Source: Ectocarpus siliculosus (Eukaryota > Sar > Phaeophyceae > Ectocarpales > Ectocarpaceae). From it: a DNA stretch of 64,000 bases. Under the pieces are notes generated by a model that did no database searches, was not told the DNA's origin, and worked only from the letters and a program-made list of their open reading frames with translations. Position numbers and translations under genes: made by a program. Below, piece after piece: positions 1 to 12,438 of this stretch (its first letter is position 1; each line of letters starts with the position of its first letter). The DNA lies in contig FN649736.1 in the NCBI GenBank assembly GCA_000310025.1, positions 1,569,817-1,633,816 on the forward strand. The letters are read 5' to 3'.

Positions 1-419
1 CCCGACTGATCCTTTGCAGCGGTCAGTTCTACTACGACCTCGTGGCGGAGAGGGCTAAGGCGAGTACGGTGGACGTGGTCTTGATTACATACCGCGGCCC
101 CGAATGACACGGTTCCCCGATAGGTACTATCAATCACGGTACACAAATCCATGGCACCACAAACGAATTAATAAAAATCCTTTCAGGGACCTTCCCCCCA
201 CAGTGCGGGTTCCGACAACCTACTGTGGCTAGGAGGCACACGCCTGCCGCAGCTAGCTTGCCCACCAGGCTGGCTGGCGGGGATGCCGACACCTCCACTT
301 TTTCCCTTTTCCGAAATATTTTGCTCTGTTTCGCTACCTGGGCTATTCCATGCGCGCCCCTTGTCCCGTCTGAGCGGACCCTCCCCGAGGATATTTATCT
401 TGGTTTTAGTAGGGGGTGG

Positions 420-457
<38 letters not shown>

Positions 458-2452
458 ATCTTCACATTAAAAACCGTTGGGTGGAGTTCGGGGATAGCGA
501 ACCCCCCCTCTCTTTATCGTAATTTTGTATTGCAGTCCGCTCGAATGCGGTCCCTTCTTGGCCCCTTGTTGGTGGATGGGTCCTGTCTTTTGTAGTAGTT
601 GCTGGCAGGAGTCTGAGTGATTTTCGCGTCGGTACATACGTCGAAGAGTATTCCGTCTCTGCTGAACCGGCTCTCGTCCACCGCTAATAATACCTTCGCC
701 ATCCACCGTTGCTTGTTGCTTTGGCCTTGCTTTATTCGGGCTTTGGGTGGATCGATGTGCACCTTTGGCCGGTCGTTGCTGCGGGTGAAAAATACCTAAC
801 CGAAACGAATCGAAATACCACGGAACGGCACGACATGGAACTGAACGGGAATATGTGCCATGGGACGGAACAGACGGGTCGCACGGACATCGCCATCGCC
901 CGGGTGGAGCAGGTGACACCTTTCCCCTTCGACAAGGTCGCCAAGCAGATCAAGCGCTACTCCAACGCGGAGGTGGGTTGTTCGGTTTCTCTTTTTTTTT
1001 TTTGTGTGTTTTTTTTTCTTCCTGTAGACTCGCTTGTCGCGGCAGGGGGGAGGGAGCAGGAAGCACAGGGTCTGTTGTAGAGACGAGTTTTTTTCAGCAA
1101 ATTGATTCTCGGGATTTCGTTTGCGTGTTTTCTAGGTAGGGTCAAGGGTGACGACGACCCCCGTTCCCTATTATCTCGTTCCCACCCTTGGAACCCACTT
1201 CAAACAGCCGCCAATAGTCTGCGCATGAAGAACAATTGACACACACGCAACTATTCCACGTGCATGGTAAGGGCTATGATCGCATACGCTGTCTTTATTT
1301 TTTTACTCCGACCGGGCTGTTCACCAGGTGTGCTGGGCCCAGGAGGAGCCGAAGAACATGGGCGCTTGGAGCTTCGTTCGGCCGTGCATCAAGACCTCGA
1401 CCCGCAAGCTCAACAACATGGAGAGGAAGCCGCGCTACATCGGCAGGCCCACCGCTGCTGCTCCGGCAACGGGCCACAGCAAGGTACTTGGTCCGTTGGT
1501 TCCGCGTCCTAAGTCTGGCACAGAAAACGCAAGGATAAGATGATGACCAACACCTGGTGCATAGGGTTGGGGTTAGGGCTTGTGATGGCCAGCTTCTGGT
1601 TCATCCTCGTGAAACGTACAATAGCCTGGGCCGGTGAAAACCCGGCATGTTGTGTTGCTCCGTCCCGGGATGCGAGGTATATGGTCGAATGACTGCGGCA
1701 TGTGGTTACATGAGTACACCCCCACACTTTCTCTTCACGCATGTGGAATCTCCATCCCGCTCATTGTAGCATCGGTAGAGCTGACCTTTGGTGTCGGTTT
1801 GTACCAAACTAGCATCTACCATATAACACCCGTTTTTTTCCGAGGTGTTTTGCGAAACACTCTCTCTTCGCCGGTCACAGATTTGCTGCAGGGGCTTGAA
1901 GCCACACCATGAAGGGGTAGGCGGAGTTTGGCCGTCCTGACCCCAAGTCTCGTTCGTGCCATTGGCGGGTTCCGCACCACTGTCTGATTTGACACAAAAA
2001 ATGGCGCGATTGTTTGCTCTGACTCATTTGTTTTTATTTTCCCTGTGAGCGGCGTGTTTTGCAGCACCCATTCCGAAAAAACCGTGCACTGCATGGACCT
2101 ACAACAGTGAGAGCTACTCATGATGCGCCATCCAGACCATACATGCCAAAGCGATCGTTGCGATGATACCCCCTGCCGGCGTGTGCAACCCCGTCCCTTA
2201 TTCATTCCCCACCCGTCCAAGAAACAAAGCGGATTTGTTTATGGAACCGACGTACGGGCGGGGGCAAGCGGGCGGGGTGGTTTGAGCTTGGCCGATTCAC
2301 CCCTTCGCCGTAATGCACTTGTTGATCTTTGTGTATGATTCACCTCTCTCGCCTCTGCCGTTACTGCTGCTCCTGTCCTTGCTACGACCCCCATCCGGAA
2401 GCTGCACGCCAAGGAGCTCAAGGACATCCTGGTCGAGGCCATCCACGAATAA
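1..2452 (+). CDS. OGDH: 2-oxoglutarate dehydrogenase E1 component, C-terminal exons (5' end outside window)
   Basis: The E1 subunit is the thiamine-diphosphate enzyme that decarboxylates 2-oxoglutarate in the mitochondrial TCA-cycle complex. Four exons read through in one frame: 1-59, 874-972, 1328-1483 and 2402-2452 (stop TAA). They encode the family's C-terminal landmarks in order: LILCSGQFYYDLVAER, then DIAIARVEQVTPFPFDKV, then WAQEEPKNMGAWSFV, then a stretch ending ATGHSK, and the terminal HAKELKDILVEAIHE. Introns 2 and 3 are GT-AG. Intron 1 best fits a GC-AG donor at 60, because this gives the usual spacing between the YYDL and DIA segments; a GT donor at 69 would add three residues. Only about 120 C-terminal residues are in the window. 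No frameshift or stop interrupts the exons, so the gene looks functional. Recognition comes from the family motifs; exon borders are my inference. Confidence 0.87.
419..478 (+). repeat. (TTG)n microsatellite plus a conserved 20-nt flank, in OGDH intron 1
   Basis: About 13 TTG units (419-457) are followed by TCTTCACATTAAAAACCGTT (459-478). The same 20-mer follows a longer TTG array at 51893-51912, so this is probably the end of a dispersed repeat family and not an isolated microsatellite. Confidence 0.7.
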
Positions 2453-5400
2453 ACCGACCGACTGACCGTCCACGGCACGCCGTGGTAAAAATCCGGCTCG
2501 ACGACCCCGGAAGTATTCTTTTCCCTGGACAAATCAACGGTGCACAACGGTATTCCTACCCATTTCGCCCCCCCGGCGTTGCTGCATCCGTCTCCTACCG
2601 CGCCACATTTTTATAGAGCTTTCCTTGTCCAGCGCACGAGGGTTGGTTGGCGGGGGGGCGAGTCCCGAGCAAACACGAGCGTCGTTCGACGGCAACCGTT
2701 CAGAAACGGGGATGGTTGGCATCAGCCCGAACGCGCGTGCAGGGTTGGTGGCCGCGCGTGCATGCGTGTGACTCTGGCGGGCACGTGTGCACCCGTAGGT
2801 CAGTGCTGCTGTTTTTCGTGGGGTCGTTTGTGATATTTTGGTTCATCTCCCTCCACCCGGGGTACCTACGGGTTCCCGGTGTTGTGTGGGCCATGCGGCA
2901 TCATCAGCCGGTTTCCGAGATATTGTGGAAGTAGAATATGTTGCCCGTGCCGCTGACGTTCGAATGCCTTTTCAACCGGACGGAAAGCTTGGGACGTATC
3001 CAGTGCGGGATGCAGGACGACGTGGAACGGGAACCGGACAAAATTTGGATGGGCCGGGATAATCATTGGCGTGACTTTCTCCGTTCAGGATGTATGCGCC
3101 GGAGTTTTTTTTTGGTTGCTCCATGGAGATATTTCCTGTACACGTGGGAGACTCTTAAGGTCTCTGATGGAGATGTTTCCATATTTCCTTTACAGGTGGG
3201 AAACATAAAGGTCTGTGATGTTCGGCGGGTAGAAGATGATGTCCCCGTTCCGGTGCTTGTTTACCCTGTGCCGTCCGTGGCAGTTTGTCATGAGATTTTT
3301 GTCAGTGAAACGGGATGGTGTGCCGTACGGTCTGCCGAGTTGTGCGAAGAAAGGGTTCGAGTGCAACCAATAAAACATCCTTGAGAGTCGTGCAAAAGAA
3401 CAGTGCAGTGTTTCGGGTCACTTTACCTCCGACACGACCCGGTGGTTGATGCCGCCTGCCCTGGGCACCAGTTTTTTTTGTCATCTGTCGTTTCTTTTTG
3501 TAATCTGGCACCTGATCTTGATCTTTCAAGGAAGGCGTGCTGGCCACAGCCCGTCCCTTGCCGGTATTTCCAGGCGATCTACGGGGATACCGATGCCCAC
3601 AACCCGCTTTTGTGTGTGCTTCGTTGGTTAAGATGGATTGCGCTCATCAGCTCGTCCTTCAGCAAGACGTCACGGCGGTGTCTTTCGGACATGAACGTTA
3701 AACTCTTGCGAAGTCTCTTTCTCACTGCTGTGTGTTGCGTTTCACTCAACAGTCATTTCAGGTGAATGTCCCATCTTTGTGTAGCGAATCGAAACGCACC
3801 AAAATCACGTTCGCTTCCTTGCCGGGGATTGTGTCATAGCCGCATCGTCCACCGAGGACCTTGGGAATTCTCCGCAACCTGCACTCTTCGAAGTCCACTC
3901 GTGCGGTTCTAGCACGCTCTACATACGAGAGTATCTCCTCCTCCTCCACACCACGCAGCGCCAGACAACGACGTGAGCAGAACAACCTCAAACGGCTGCT
4001 GCTCCTGCTGCTGCTGCTGCTGACTTTGCTGCTTACCCTGTACGTCCAAAACCGTTGCATGAGGTGCACTCCCATATCTATCTCTGGCTTGACGGACACG
4101 TTTTCGTGCAATCTGCATCCACCTGCGGTACCTTTTCGCCATTCAATGTATTGGCACCGACGGGATGAGCCGGAGTCCCCATGAAACCGGTTATGCAGGG
4201 TGGTCGCTCAGACGTGCAATACACGCATGCAGGTCTTCTACGTAGGCAGTGTGTAGACATATACGCTGCATATTTTCTTTCGGACGGTACAGTCGTTGCC
4301 CGATCCATCGAAACGTTCAAACTTGTAGCAAATACTGCAAAAGGTTGATATATGCGATAGAGTCGAAGCCTCGAGAGAGCGCGTAGGGATTGTAGACACA
4401 GGATAGTTCTGAGACCATCCCATCCCCTCCACACTCATTTTATTGCTGCGATCATTTTGGGGAATGTCCCCTCCCGGTGCTATGAGAGCGCGGAGAGTAT
4501 CCACAGGCAAGGACCTCCACCGATGCTTTTGAAGGGCGAAATGATCCAGTCCGAGGAAGAGTAGACTATGTGGTTTTCTTCCCACTCACTGCAAATACTT
4601 CAATACCCCCCCTTCGACTCTGTTATCATCTGGAACGGATAATCTTTCTTTGATTCTATGAATGTTTTCTAACATTGATTATTCCTTTGCAATGACTCTA
4701 CACTGTGTAGTCTATGCTACATAGTTTACCACAGATGGACACATACATACATGTCACTGACTAGTATCGACTCCATGGAGGCGTAAGTAGGATCCATACT
4801 GCTATGCGTATGACGACCACAAAAAACTTGGGGGGATCAAGAGTGGGGTGATGCCAGAGCTAGTGTGCTAGTGCTATACATATGCACCAGGTGTTGTGCG
4901 GTGGGTATATTCTGCGGTTGTTAAAGCAAAGTGCGGCGTGCGTGATGGCGTGGACGGAAGACCGAAAGACCAAAGAAAACAAGTGAAGCGGAACAAAATA
5001 ATACGTGAAGCGGTCGGAATCAGGCCGCATCGTTGGCACGACATGCGCCGCTCTTCGAAGCCAAACGTCGCGGCCTGTCCAACTCACGTGTGTATACCCC
5101 ACGCATATTTCTTCATCGAATACCAGATCTGAGGTGAGACTCGCATGCAGGCTTACCATGCAGCTTGGAGTTGGCACAGCACCTCATTGTTGACCCAGAT
5201 TGAATTTTGGGGCTCATCTGTGTCAGGTGTCACGTAACTCGTGCTCACTCCCAGAAATTATTGGCGAAGGACAGCGCTGACATGCACCGCGTAGCCTGCG
5301 CACATGTCACACTGTGTTTCTGCTAATGCCAAGGTACTTTTCGATATACTTCCAGCTAAGATGGGCGTTGATCGCCGTCCCGGACGCAAAGCCATCCGCG

Positions 5401-8301
5401 TTGCTGAAGGAGGTCATACTTCCGCGGAACCCATCGACCATGACGACCACGGGCTCCTGGGGGAGATTCATTGGAAAGTGAAAAACTCCGCAGATACCCC
5501 CATGATGCATTCTCTCTTGCCTTCCAGCGGGGGGCAATATCAGAAGTATGATTGCTCGTGCCAGCAAGAGGACGTAACTCCAATCCTGTTTGCTCAGCCT
5601 CGCTTTCACCCCAAGGCGAGTGGGTGTGTTTCGCAGAACAGCAAACAAAGAGATTATTCGAAAAAGGCACGCACACACAGAACAGAAAAAATAAACTGTT
5701 CCTGCGCCGGACTGCGGCGCATGTGGTATATTCAGTGCCAACCCGCCCTTGGTATGTTTCGGCCCCTCTCAAAGTTGAGTCTTTGTTCAGTGGAGGGTCA
5801 ATATCCCCGTCTACACCTGATTTTGATATTCATTCGGAGCGTGAATGGCCACAGCGCCCCCCCAACAATAGCAACGACCTTCAACAGGCCGTAGGCACGA
5901 TAATCCTCTGTTTTATATATTATCTCCCAACCGCTTGAAGGGTATTTGTCAGACAAAGTGATGCTGCTGGATGGCAATGGTGTTGGTACATTTTGAGTGT
6001 GAATTTCCCTGTTCTTTCACACCGACATCTTTCATCGAAGTCAACAGTTCTTTCTTGCAGTGCGAATTCTACTGTTGTTGGCGGGTGCTTCGTAAGAATT
6101 CAATCTCCATAGTGTATTTTCCATGAGTTCTATGAAAACATTAACTAACCTGTTTCTTCAATACAATGTAGACAGGATGCTTATAGTCAGTTCTGAGGCG
6201 CAGTTCTTCATGTCACCTTGTGCATTGCCGGCCCGGTGTATTCTTAAAGAAAATCAGCAATTTCCTCTGCACATGTCTGCAACCCTCGAACCTCTCCCAC
6301 TGCTGCCCTGTTAGGACCCTTTCGTTCCAACCGCCACCACATCATTGCGTGCACACTGACTGGAGGAGCTGCGTTAGCAACGTGTCTTCTTGGTCTTGTA
6401 AGACCTCGGACGTCCAGACGGTCCACGTAGCTTGAAACGTTGTGTGCTCGCCGAACACCAGCAAGGGTCGACCATGTGGTGAGGAATGAATATATGTGTG
6501 TTGGTCTAATTTCGCCCGGCCCAAATCAAAATATCATCCGGGTGTATTGTTGGACGTATGAGGCGGGGTGATACAGCCGGAGGAAGGTCACAAGGTCATA
6601 CAGGAGCGTAGGTATTTTGATCGCCCCATATTTCCCCCTGATATACTTGTCATGTATGTTGTCGCGAGGATAGTCCAGCCGTTCATTTTTTTCTGGTCGA
6701 CCGTTATTCCGAAGCATTTACTTATGAATTCATTCGCTCTCCACCGTCCATAAATTGTTTTAGCAAAGAGAACCCCCCACAGAGAGAATCGAACCCACAT
6801 CCTGCTACCAGTAGGTTTACGGGGTTAATCAACAAGTGGGGCGGCCGGAGGGATGAGGGAGTATTTGGTCAGCAAAACAACAGGCTGATAAACTATTTAC
6901 CAAAGCTTTGGGGTGAACAATTGCTTGTGGGAACGTATTGCATGGTGCGTGTTGTGCCAGAACTTCCTCAGCGTCTTGCGAAACAGGGACTTAAAGCAGT
7001 GAGCGCGAGGTCGTTGTCCAATTGGACGATTTGTTTGAGGCGGCTACAGGATTTTTCTTGGAAATGTTTTTCACTACCCCCGGAGGGCGCGGAACACTGT
7101 ACTCACGATACGCACCATCCATTACATGCATCACATTAATTGCCCAACTCCGAAAGAGAAGCAAGGCTATCATTAGCGGTTATCCTTTATCTGCTCATTT
7201 GTGTGCTCGAAACACGGTGTGCTTCTATCCCCAGGAAACCGTCAAGCGTGGTTCCGGAACACCGAAAACGGGCTATCTGTGTCTGGTCGAGCATCCTGCT
7301 GGCAGTCTTGCTTTGTAAGTGGGATGCATGCGTGCGTATTGAGCTTCATTTGGTGCCCCAATGGCTGCATTGCATGAAACAACAAAGGCGGCAACCTCGT
7401 CTCAAGCCCATTTCCCTGCGAGGCTCCATCGCGAGAGAGTCGAGGTACCGTGGCCAAGAAACACGATGGGACTCATCGTCTAGGCAACGATTCGTCATCA
7501 TCCAAGATTCGCCGTATCTGATACAAACGATACGTGCGAACAGATCCTTTTGCGTTCGTTTTTTTTTTTCCTTTTGGTGGTCTCATGTTTTCTGAAAGAG
7601 TTTTCAGCTTTCGTTCTTGTGTGAAGCTGCAAAAACAAAAGCCAAGAGGAAACCTAGAGCTGCACTCGTCATGTACACCTGGCGAGCGTGTGTGAGGAGT
7701 GGAAGCATAGGTTCAGCCCCACAGAAGAATCAAGCTTAGCTTTCCGAAGACTCAGAACTTTAAATACATTCCGTTGGGTTTCTCAGGAACGACACGGGTT
7801 TGGAAGATTTTTTTCAAGCACGAAAACACGGGTTGCACCGCCCACAGTCTGCTTCGGGCGGCAATTCTGAGCATATCTGTGGCTACCCCACACGTGTGTG
7901 CTGGTGTTCACTCATGTTGTAACCTTTCCTTTACGAGTTGGAAAGGCGAGAACAAGAACAAGGAAGACGTATTATAGGTTGGGTTTGGCACAGATACAGA
8001 TATCTTCCACGATCAGTGCTGGACGTTGCTGAAATAGCTAGTGGCGGGGGAAGCATGATGAGGCGGGCACCACGAAGTGGCTGTACCTGACGTGAGAAGC
8101 GGCAGTTTGTGGCAGGGACCACTGGACATGCTTCGACGAACATCTCGCCTTTGGATATATTTCCGAAACGCAGCAAGTCGATCTCGGGAAACCCCAATCC
8201 AAACTCCAACCCCCAAACGTCGTTGTCGCGAGGGGGCTGATCCCTCTAACAAACGTGTTAGCAGACAAACGTTTGGTTGCTCAACTCCAAACCCACGTGC
8301 G
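2453..8301. other. Intergenic stretch, no supported gene
   Basis: Only short open frames on both strands, none with recognisable motifs or matched splice signals. The longest noticed is a 144-codon minus frame at 5307-5741. Upstream exons of the 8302-12438 gene could lie here, since that gene shows no signal peptide at its apparent start. Confidence 0.4.
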
Positions 8302-11300
8302 ATGGACGAGGAGGCTGAAGCACTGGAACCCACGATTCCGTTGTTTGCTCACGATCTTGATGGGGACATTCCAGTCCTGGTGTCTCTTAGGAAGCCGCGG
8401 CAAATTTGAAAGCAGCATCAAGAACAACAAAACGAGTGGCTACGATATTGTTTGTGGTACGGGCGAAACCTCTCGCCGCCCCAGGACCTGACTTGGTCGG
8501 GAACCTGTCCCACCCCCGCTGGCAATGTCAACCCCAGGACCATCTGAACATAACCCTCAAGTTCCGGCTAACTCTCTTTTCGAATATCGCTGTTTTTCGG
8601 ACGGATCATCGCAGACACGATATGGCAGGTTGTTGTGTTCATCAACCAGCAAGAGCATCCTAGCACGGCGTTCAACGTATCGGTAAGGTACACATTTGCC
8701 GGGTTGCTTGTACCTCGGGGAAAAATGCGATGGCCTCCACCGTTGCCATCAACTGTTGCCGTCAACATTTCTTGTCCTGTATCGTCAAAATCGTTCTTCC
8801 GGGGAATCTGTCTTTCTTGGCAAACTCCCCCTCGAAACGTCAATTAAGAGTTGCCCCGCCTGCGTGGGCGGTACCATCGTAGGCGGCACCCACGTGTAGG
8901 GCGCGCTCGTGATGTCTGTAGTTTTTATTTTTTGTATATCGAACCCCACCTTCGTTTCCGTACGTTGTCCGTGGTGCCGCCTCTCTTCTGCTTGCTGCCG
9001 GCCAGAACGACAGGTTCGCGTTTCCCTACGTGTCGGTGTGCCTGGAGGACGGGTTTGGCTGCTACCACCCAGACGGGTCCACGAACGATTGCGTCCAGTC
9101 TGCGATAGAGTACTCCGATGCTGAGTACGAGGGCCAAACGATCGAAGCTATCGCAGACGAACAGGTCGGGGGGGTTCTGTGTGCTTCTGCACACGCTTGT
9201 TGTCAAGGGGCGTTGAACTCCAACCTTAGCCGTGATGTCTACCAAAAGTAGCGCCCAATCACGGTTCAATGAGAGTCTGTGATCACTCTTGAAGTCGTTG
9301 ACCTTGCGCGTTAGAACACACCAAAACGAGCATGCACGGAATAACAACAAAAACAACGCCTTTCCGATAAACGGGTGCACCGCACAACCGAGGCATACGC
9401 CCTGGCGTAACCAACGAACGTCAGCTCCTCGCCATAACCTCCCTGCTTCCCGAACCCCCGTGCTGTGCCCCCCCCGTTATCGCCCCAGTACCCAAACTGT
9501 GTGGGGTTCGACCTGTCGCAGTTCGAAGTGCCCGAAGGTGATCGGGAGGGGCCGCAGCAGTCGGTGCTGCTTGTGGTAAGTCCGAAGTCTGTTGTGGTGG
9601 CGTGGACGGTTGGCTGCCAGGCATTACCGATGGATTTCGGGATCAAAGGGACATGATTGCCTAGATTCGAGTGCAACCACCAGAACGACTCGGGTGGGGG
9701 TAGCTTGGCTGTGGCCGGGACAAAGTCTCTGCGGTTCTCGATGCGTATGTTTCATCGTGTATTCTAGATCTTCTAGGAGCAGCACAAGATTCGTTGAACC
9801 ATAACGCGAATCGTTCCACGCTTGTAGCTCCGATGTATCAACAGTTACTTGTGGGTTGCTTTCGTACCCAGCGCGGATACTAGAGTTACTGCCTTCTTTC
9901 TGGAGTCACCCAATCCGCTTGGGCTGCGCATGCACGCCGCTTCGTTCCGTTCCGATGACAATCACCCTTGGGTGTGCTTTCGACTGCCGAAACGACGGGA
10001 GTAAAGATGTACTGGACTGCGAGCGAGGACCCTACCGCCGAGACAGAGTACAGGTAAGAGAGAAAGTCAAGAGAGGATGCCTGAAAAGCTGCTCACAGAT
10101 GATCTCCGGCCGACTTGAGTTTTGGGAACGTTCGACACTACATAGGCGGATGCCCGCAGACAGACAGGTTGTCGGGAGAACCCCGCCTTCTTTTCTCTAT
10201 CACTGGGGACAATGCCATAGATACTACTGCTAGTGGCGTGCTCACAGAGTCACTGCAGAGAAAGAGTTGGCAGAGGAAGTGCTGAGAAGAAGAAGAAGAG
10301 GAAGCATGGTAGTCCAACACCTCCCACCTATTGCCTGACGCACCCCAAAAGTCGCCACAACCCAGCGTGCTGTACCGCCTCACGAGGTGTGCGTGATCGC
10401 CTGATGTCCTCGCCAACTGGACCCCCCCCCAGCGAATCGGTCGAGGTCGTACTGGGGGGACCTGACGATAACGAGGAGATCACGACGGTGCCCTATAGTC
10501 GCAACTTGGAATCGTCAACCGAGGAGATATACGCTATTTCGGCGATGGTGAGGCGTTGTCGAATTTGGGTCAGGTTAAGGAGGGCATGTCGCCTCCGCTG
10601 CTCAACTGACCGGACGATGTCGGCGGCTCGGACGTGTTGAGCCTTAGGATCGGCACTCTGTGTAACACCTCGTCTGCCGCGAGAGGGTCTGAACGTAAGG
10701 ATAGCAGCGTCTCTGTTTTCTGCAGAACGAATCCTGACCATTTTCGTATAGACAAGGCTCTACCCTCTCCGCGCTGATCCTCGCCCTTGGTCCTCTCCAG
10801 ACGATTGGCAAGACACACCGAACTTTCCTTGACAAAGACCCGGTCACCAGCTACCCTGCGCTGACGGTTTCGACCACGAAGTACGTCGTGCCGGAGGTGA
10901 GTTCCTTCTCGAAAATTGAATTTACACTTGATAGCAGGCGCATTTCCGGCGTCTTTCTTTCGTGGATACAGACATCGGCCTGTCAGGTTTACCCAACCCG
11001 TGCTTTTCCCCATCAACGGACGTTGTCCGGCTGCCGCGTTCTTTCAACGTGCAAAGCGCGGCCCCGGGAAAGGCGCTAGGGGCGTCGGACGTGACCGCCT
11101 GTCATAACGTCCATGGTAATACTGCACACATGCGCGTCTGTCTGTACTGTGTGTTGAGCGCGTTCGTGCATGTGATCCTGTCCGTCAGAGAAGACCGACG
11201 TGCCTCTGAACCCGCCGTTCGCCTCCGCAGCGCTCCTTCGAGTCCGATCACGACGACGGTGAAACCGACGACTCGTCCGGCTCCAGCGACCACGCCATAG

Positions 11301-12438
11301 GCTTGCTGTACCTCCAAATATCCCAGGGCTCGTACTCGCTGACCGAGGTGGAGGACATCGAGCCTCAGCTGTTGGGAACTTTCCTGGGAAACGTGGGCGG
11401 TTTCTGGGGTACGTTTTCGGTGGTCTATCGTCAACACAGGAGTAGATTCCGCGAGGTTGACCCGGAGAAAATTCAACAATAGGTCTGCTACCATGCGTTG
11501 TTCGGTGCGACTGCGTCCTGGAACTGACGATTGTCAGGGGTGGGGGCGTGTGTGTCTACTTCGAAGAGTCCAAGTCTCTGTCCTGGCGCGAATTCCAGTC
11601 GAACGACCACCAGCGGCCTTCAGATTGCATCCGTTCGCTGCCCCGAACCCAACTGCTTGGTTGTTGTTGAGTACGTGGTCCATGCAGATACTTTATCCCT
11701 CCCTCTGGTCACAGTCAGGGCAGCTGCCATGTGTCCCAGGCCGACTCTTGAGCACGACGCCCTTGGCCGAACAGAGACGGCGAGTTGTACATAATGTGGC
11801 ACAATAATAGCTCCCGCTCTGCCTGAACGGGGGAGAGCGCTCGCACATCCTGTTCCACCCTCTGTGACATCTGACATGTCCCCCCCCGCTTGAAAGCTAC
11901 CGTGCGGCAAGTACGTGCCGCGTTTGCCGGGAGATTCTTCGTTTCGATCGGCGGGCGTCGAGTTTGCTTGTCGTCGAATCGTGCGTTCTTGGCAACTGCA
12001 AAAGCTTCGCTCTGCGAGGCGGATATGGTGCGACTCGAGCGGTGCTGACTGGAGAGTTTCCACACCCCCACAACTCTTTCCGTGGTGATCGTCATACAAA
12101 GTCAAGAATCTGTTCTCTGTCATCATGCCACCACCTCCTCGCTCGATGTTCCTTTTTTTCGCGCTGTTGGCTCCCATTCTTGGCCCTCAGAGCTACTCTT
12201 GCTAGCGTGGGGACTGTGCTTCATCAGTACCCTTCAGGCGCGTGGGGGTGCGCCCACGATGCAGGGGCGTAAGTTCACCTGCTGTTGTGGTGGGACAGGA
12301 ACGCCGCAGCCTTCCACCTCCTCGAAAAGCCCAGCCCACCAGGTCCAGCCAGGAGCCAGGAAGAAGAAATCATCCATGGGAAAGGGTGACGGGGCCGAAG
12401 ACTGCTGCGAGGAGGACATGGAGTGCGAATTCGAGTAA
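8302..12438 (+). CDS. Nine-exon predicted membrane protein, unrecognised family
   Basis: I reconstruct exons at 8302-8379, 8629-8682, 9006-9164, 9489-9575, 10007-10053, 10433-10547, 10801-10896, 11231-11408 and 12191-12438. Total length is 1062 nt (353 residues plus stop) and every junction phase agrees. The body is acidic and Cys-containing (for example VCLEDGFGCYHPDGS) and looks extracellular. It ends in one hydrophobic helix that spans the last junction, GNVGGFW joined to ELLLLAWGLCFIST. A short tail follows with a CCC cluster, a basic Lys/Arg patch and a CC-acidic terminus. No catalytic motif is visible. Exon 1 uses a weak GTGTCT donor and lacks a signal peptide, so further 5' exons may exist. 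The 47-nt exon 5 has a poor polypyrimidine tract and is the least certain internal exon. An ectodomain followed by a helix before a cytosolic tail resembles channel-like families, but I see no diagnostic residues. Confidence 0.68.

Noticed and set aside
5307-5741. 144-codon minus frame (EPVVVMVDGFRGSMTSF)
   Set aside because: No recognised domain, no supporting splice sites and overlapping frames of similar length on the other strand.
6770-6830. Possible tRNA T-arm on the minus strand (GGGTTCGATTC)
   Set aside because: The flanking stem does not pair and no acceptor or anticodon arm can be formed.
11330-12250. DEG/ENaC-like channel reading of the membrane gene's C-terminus
   Set aside because: Only a loose resemblance around GNVGGFW; no degenerin signature or first transmembrane helix was found.
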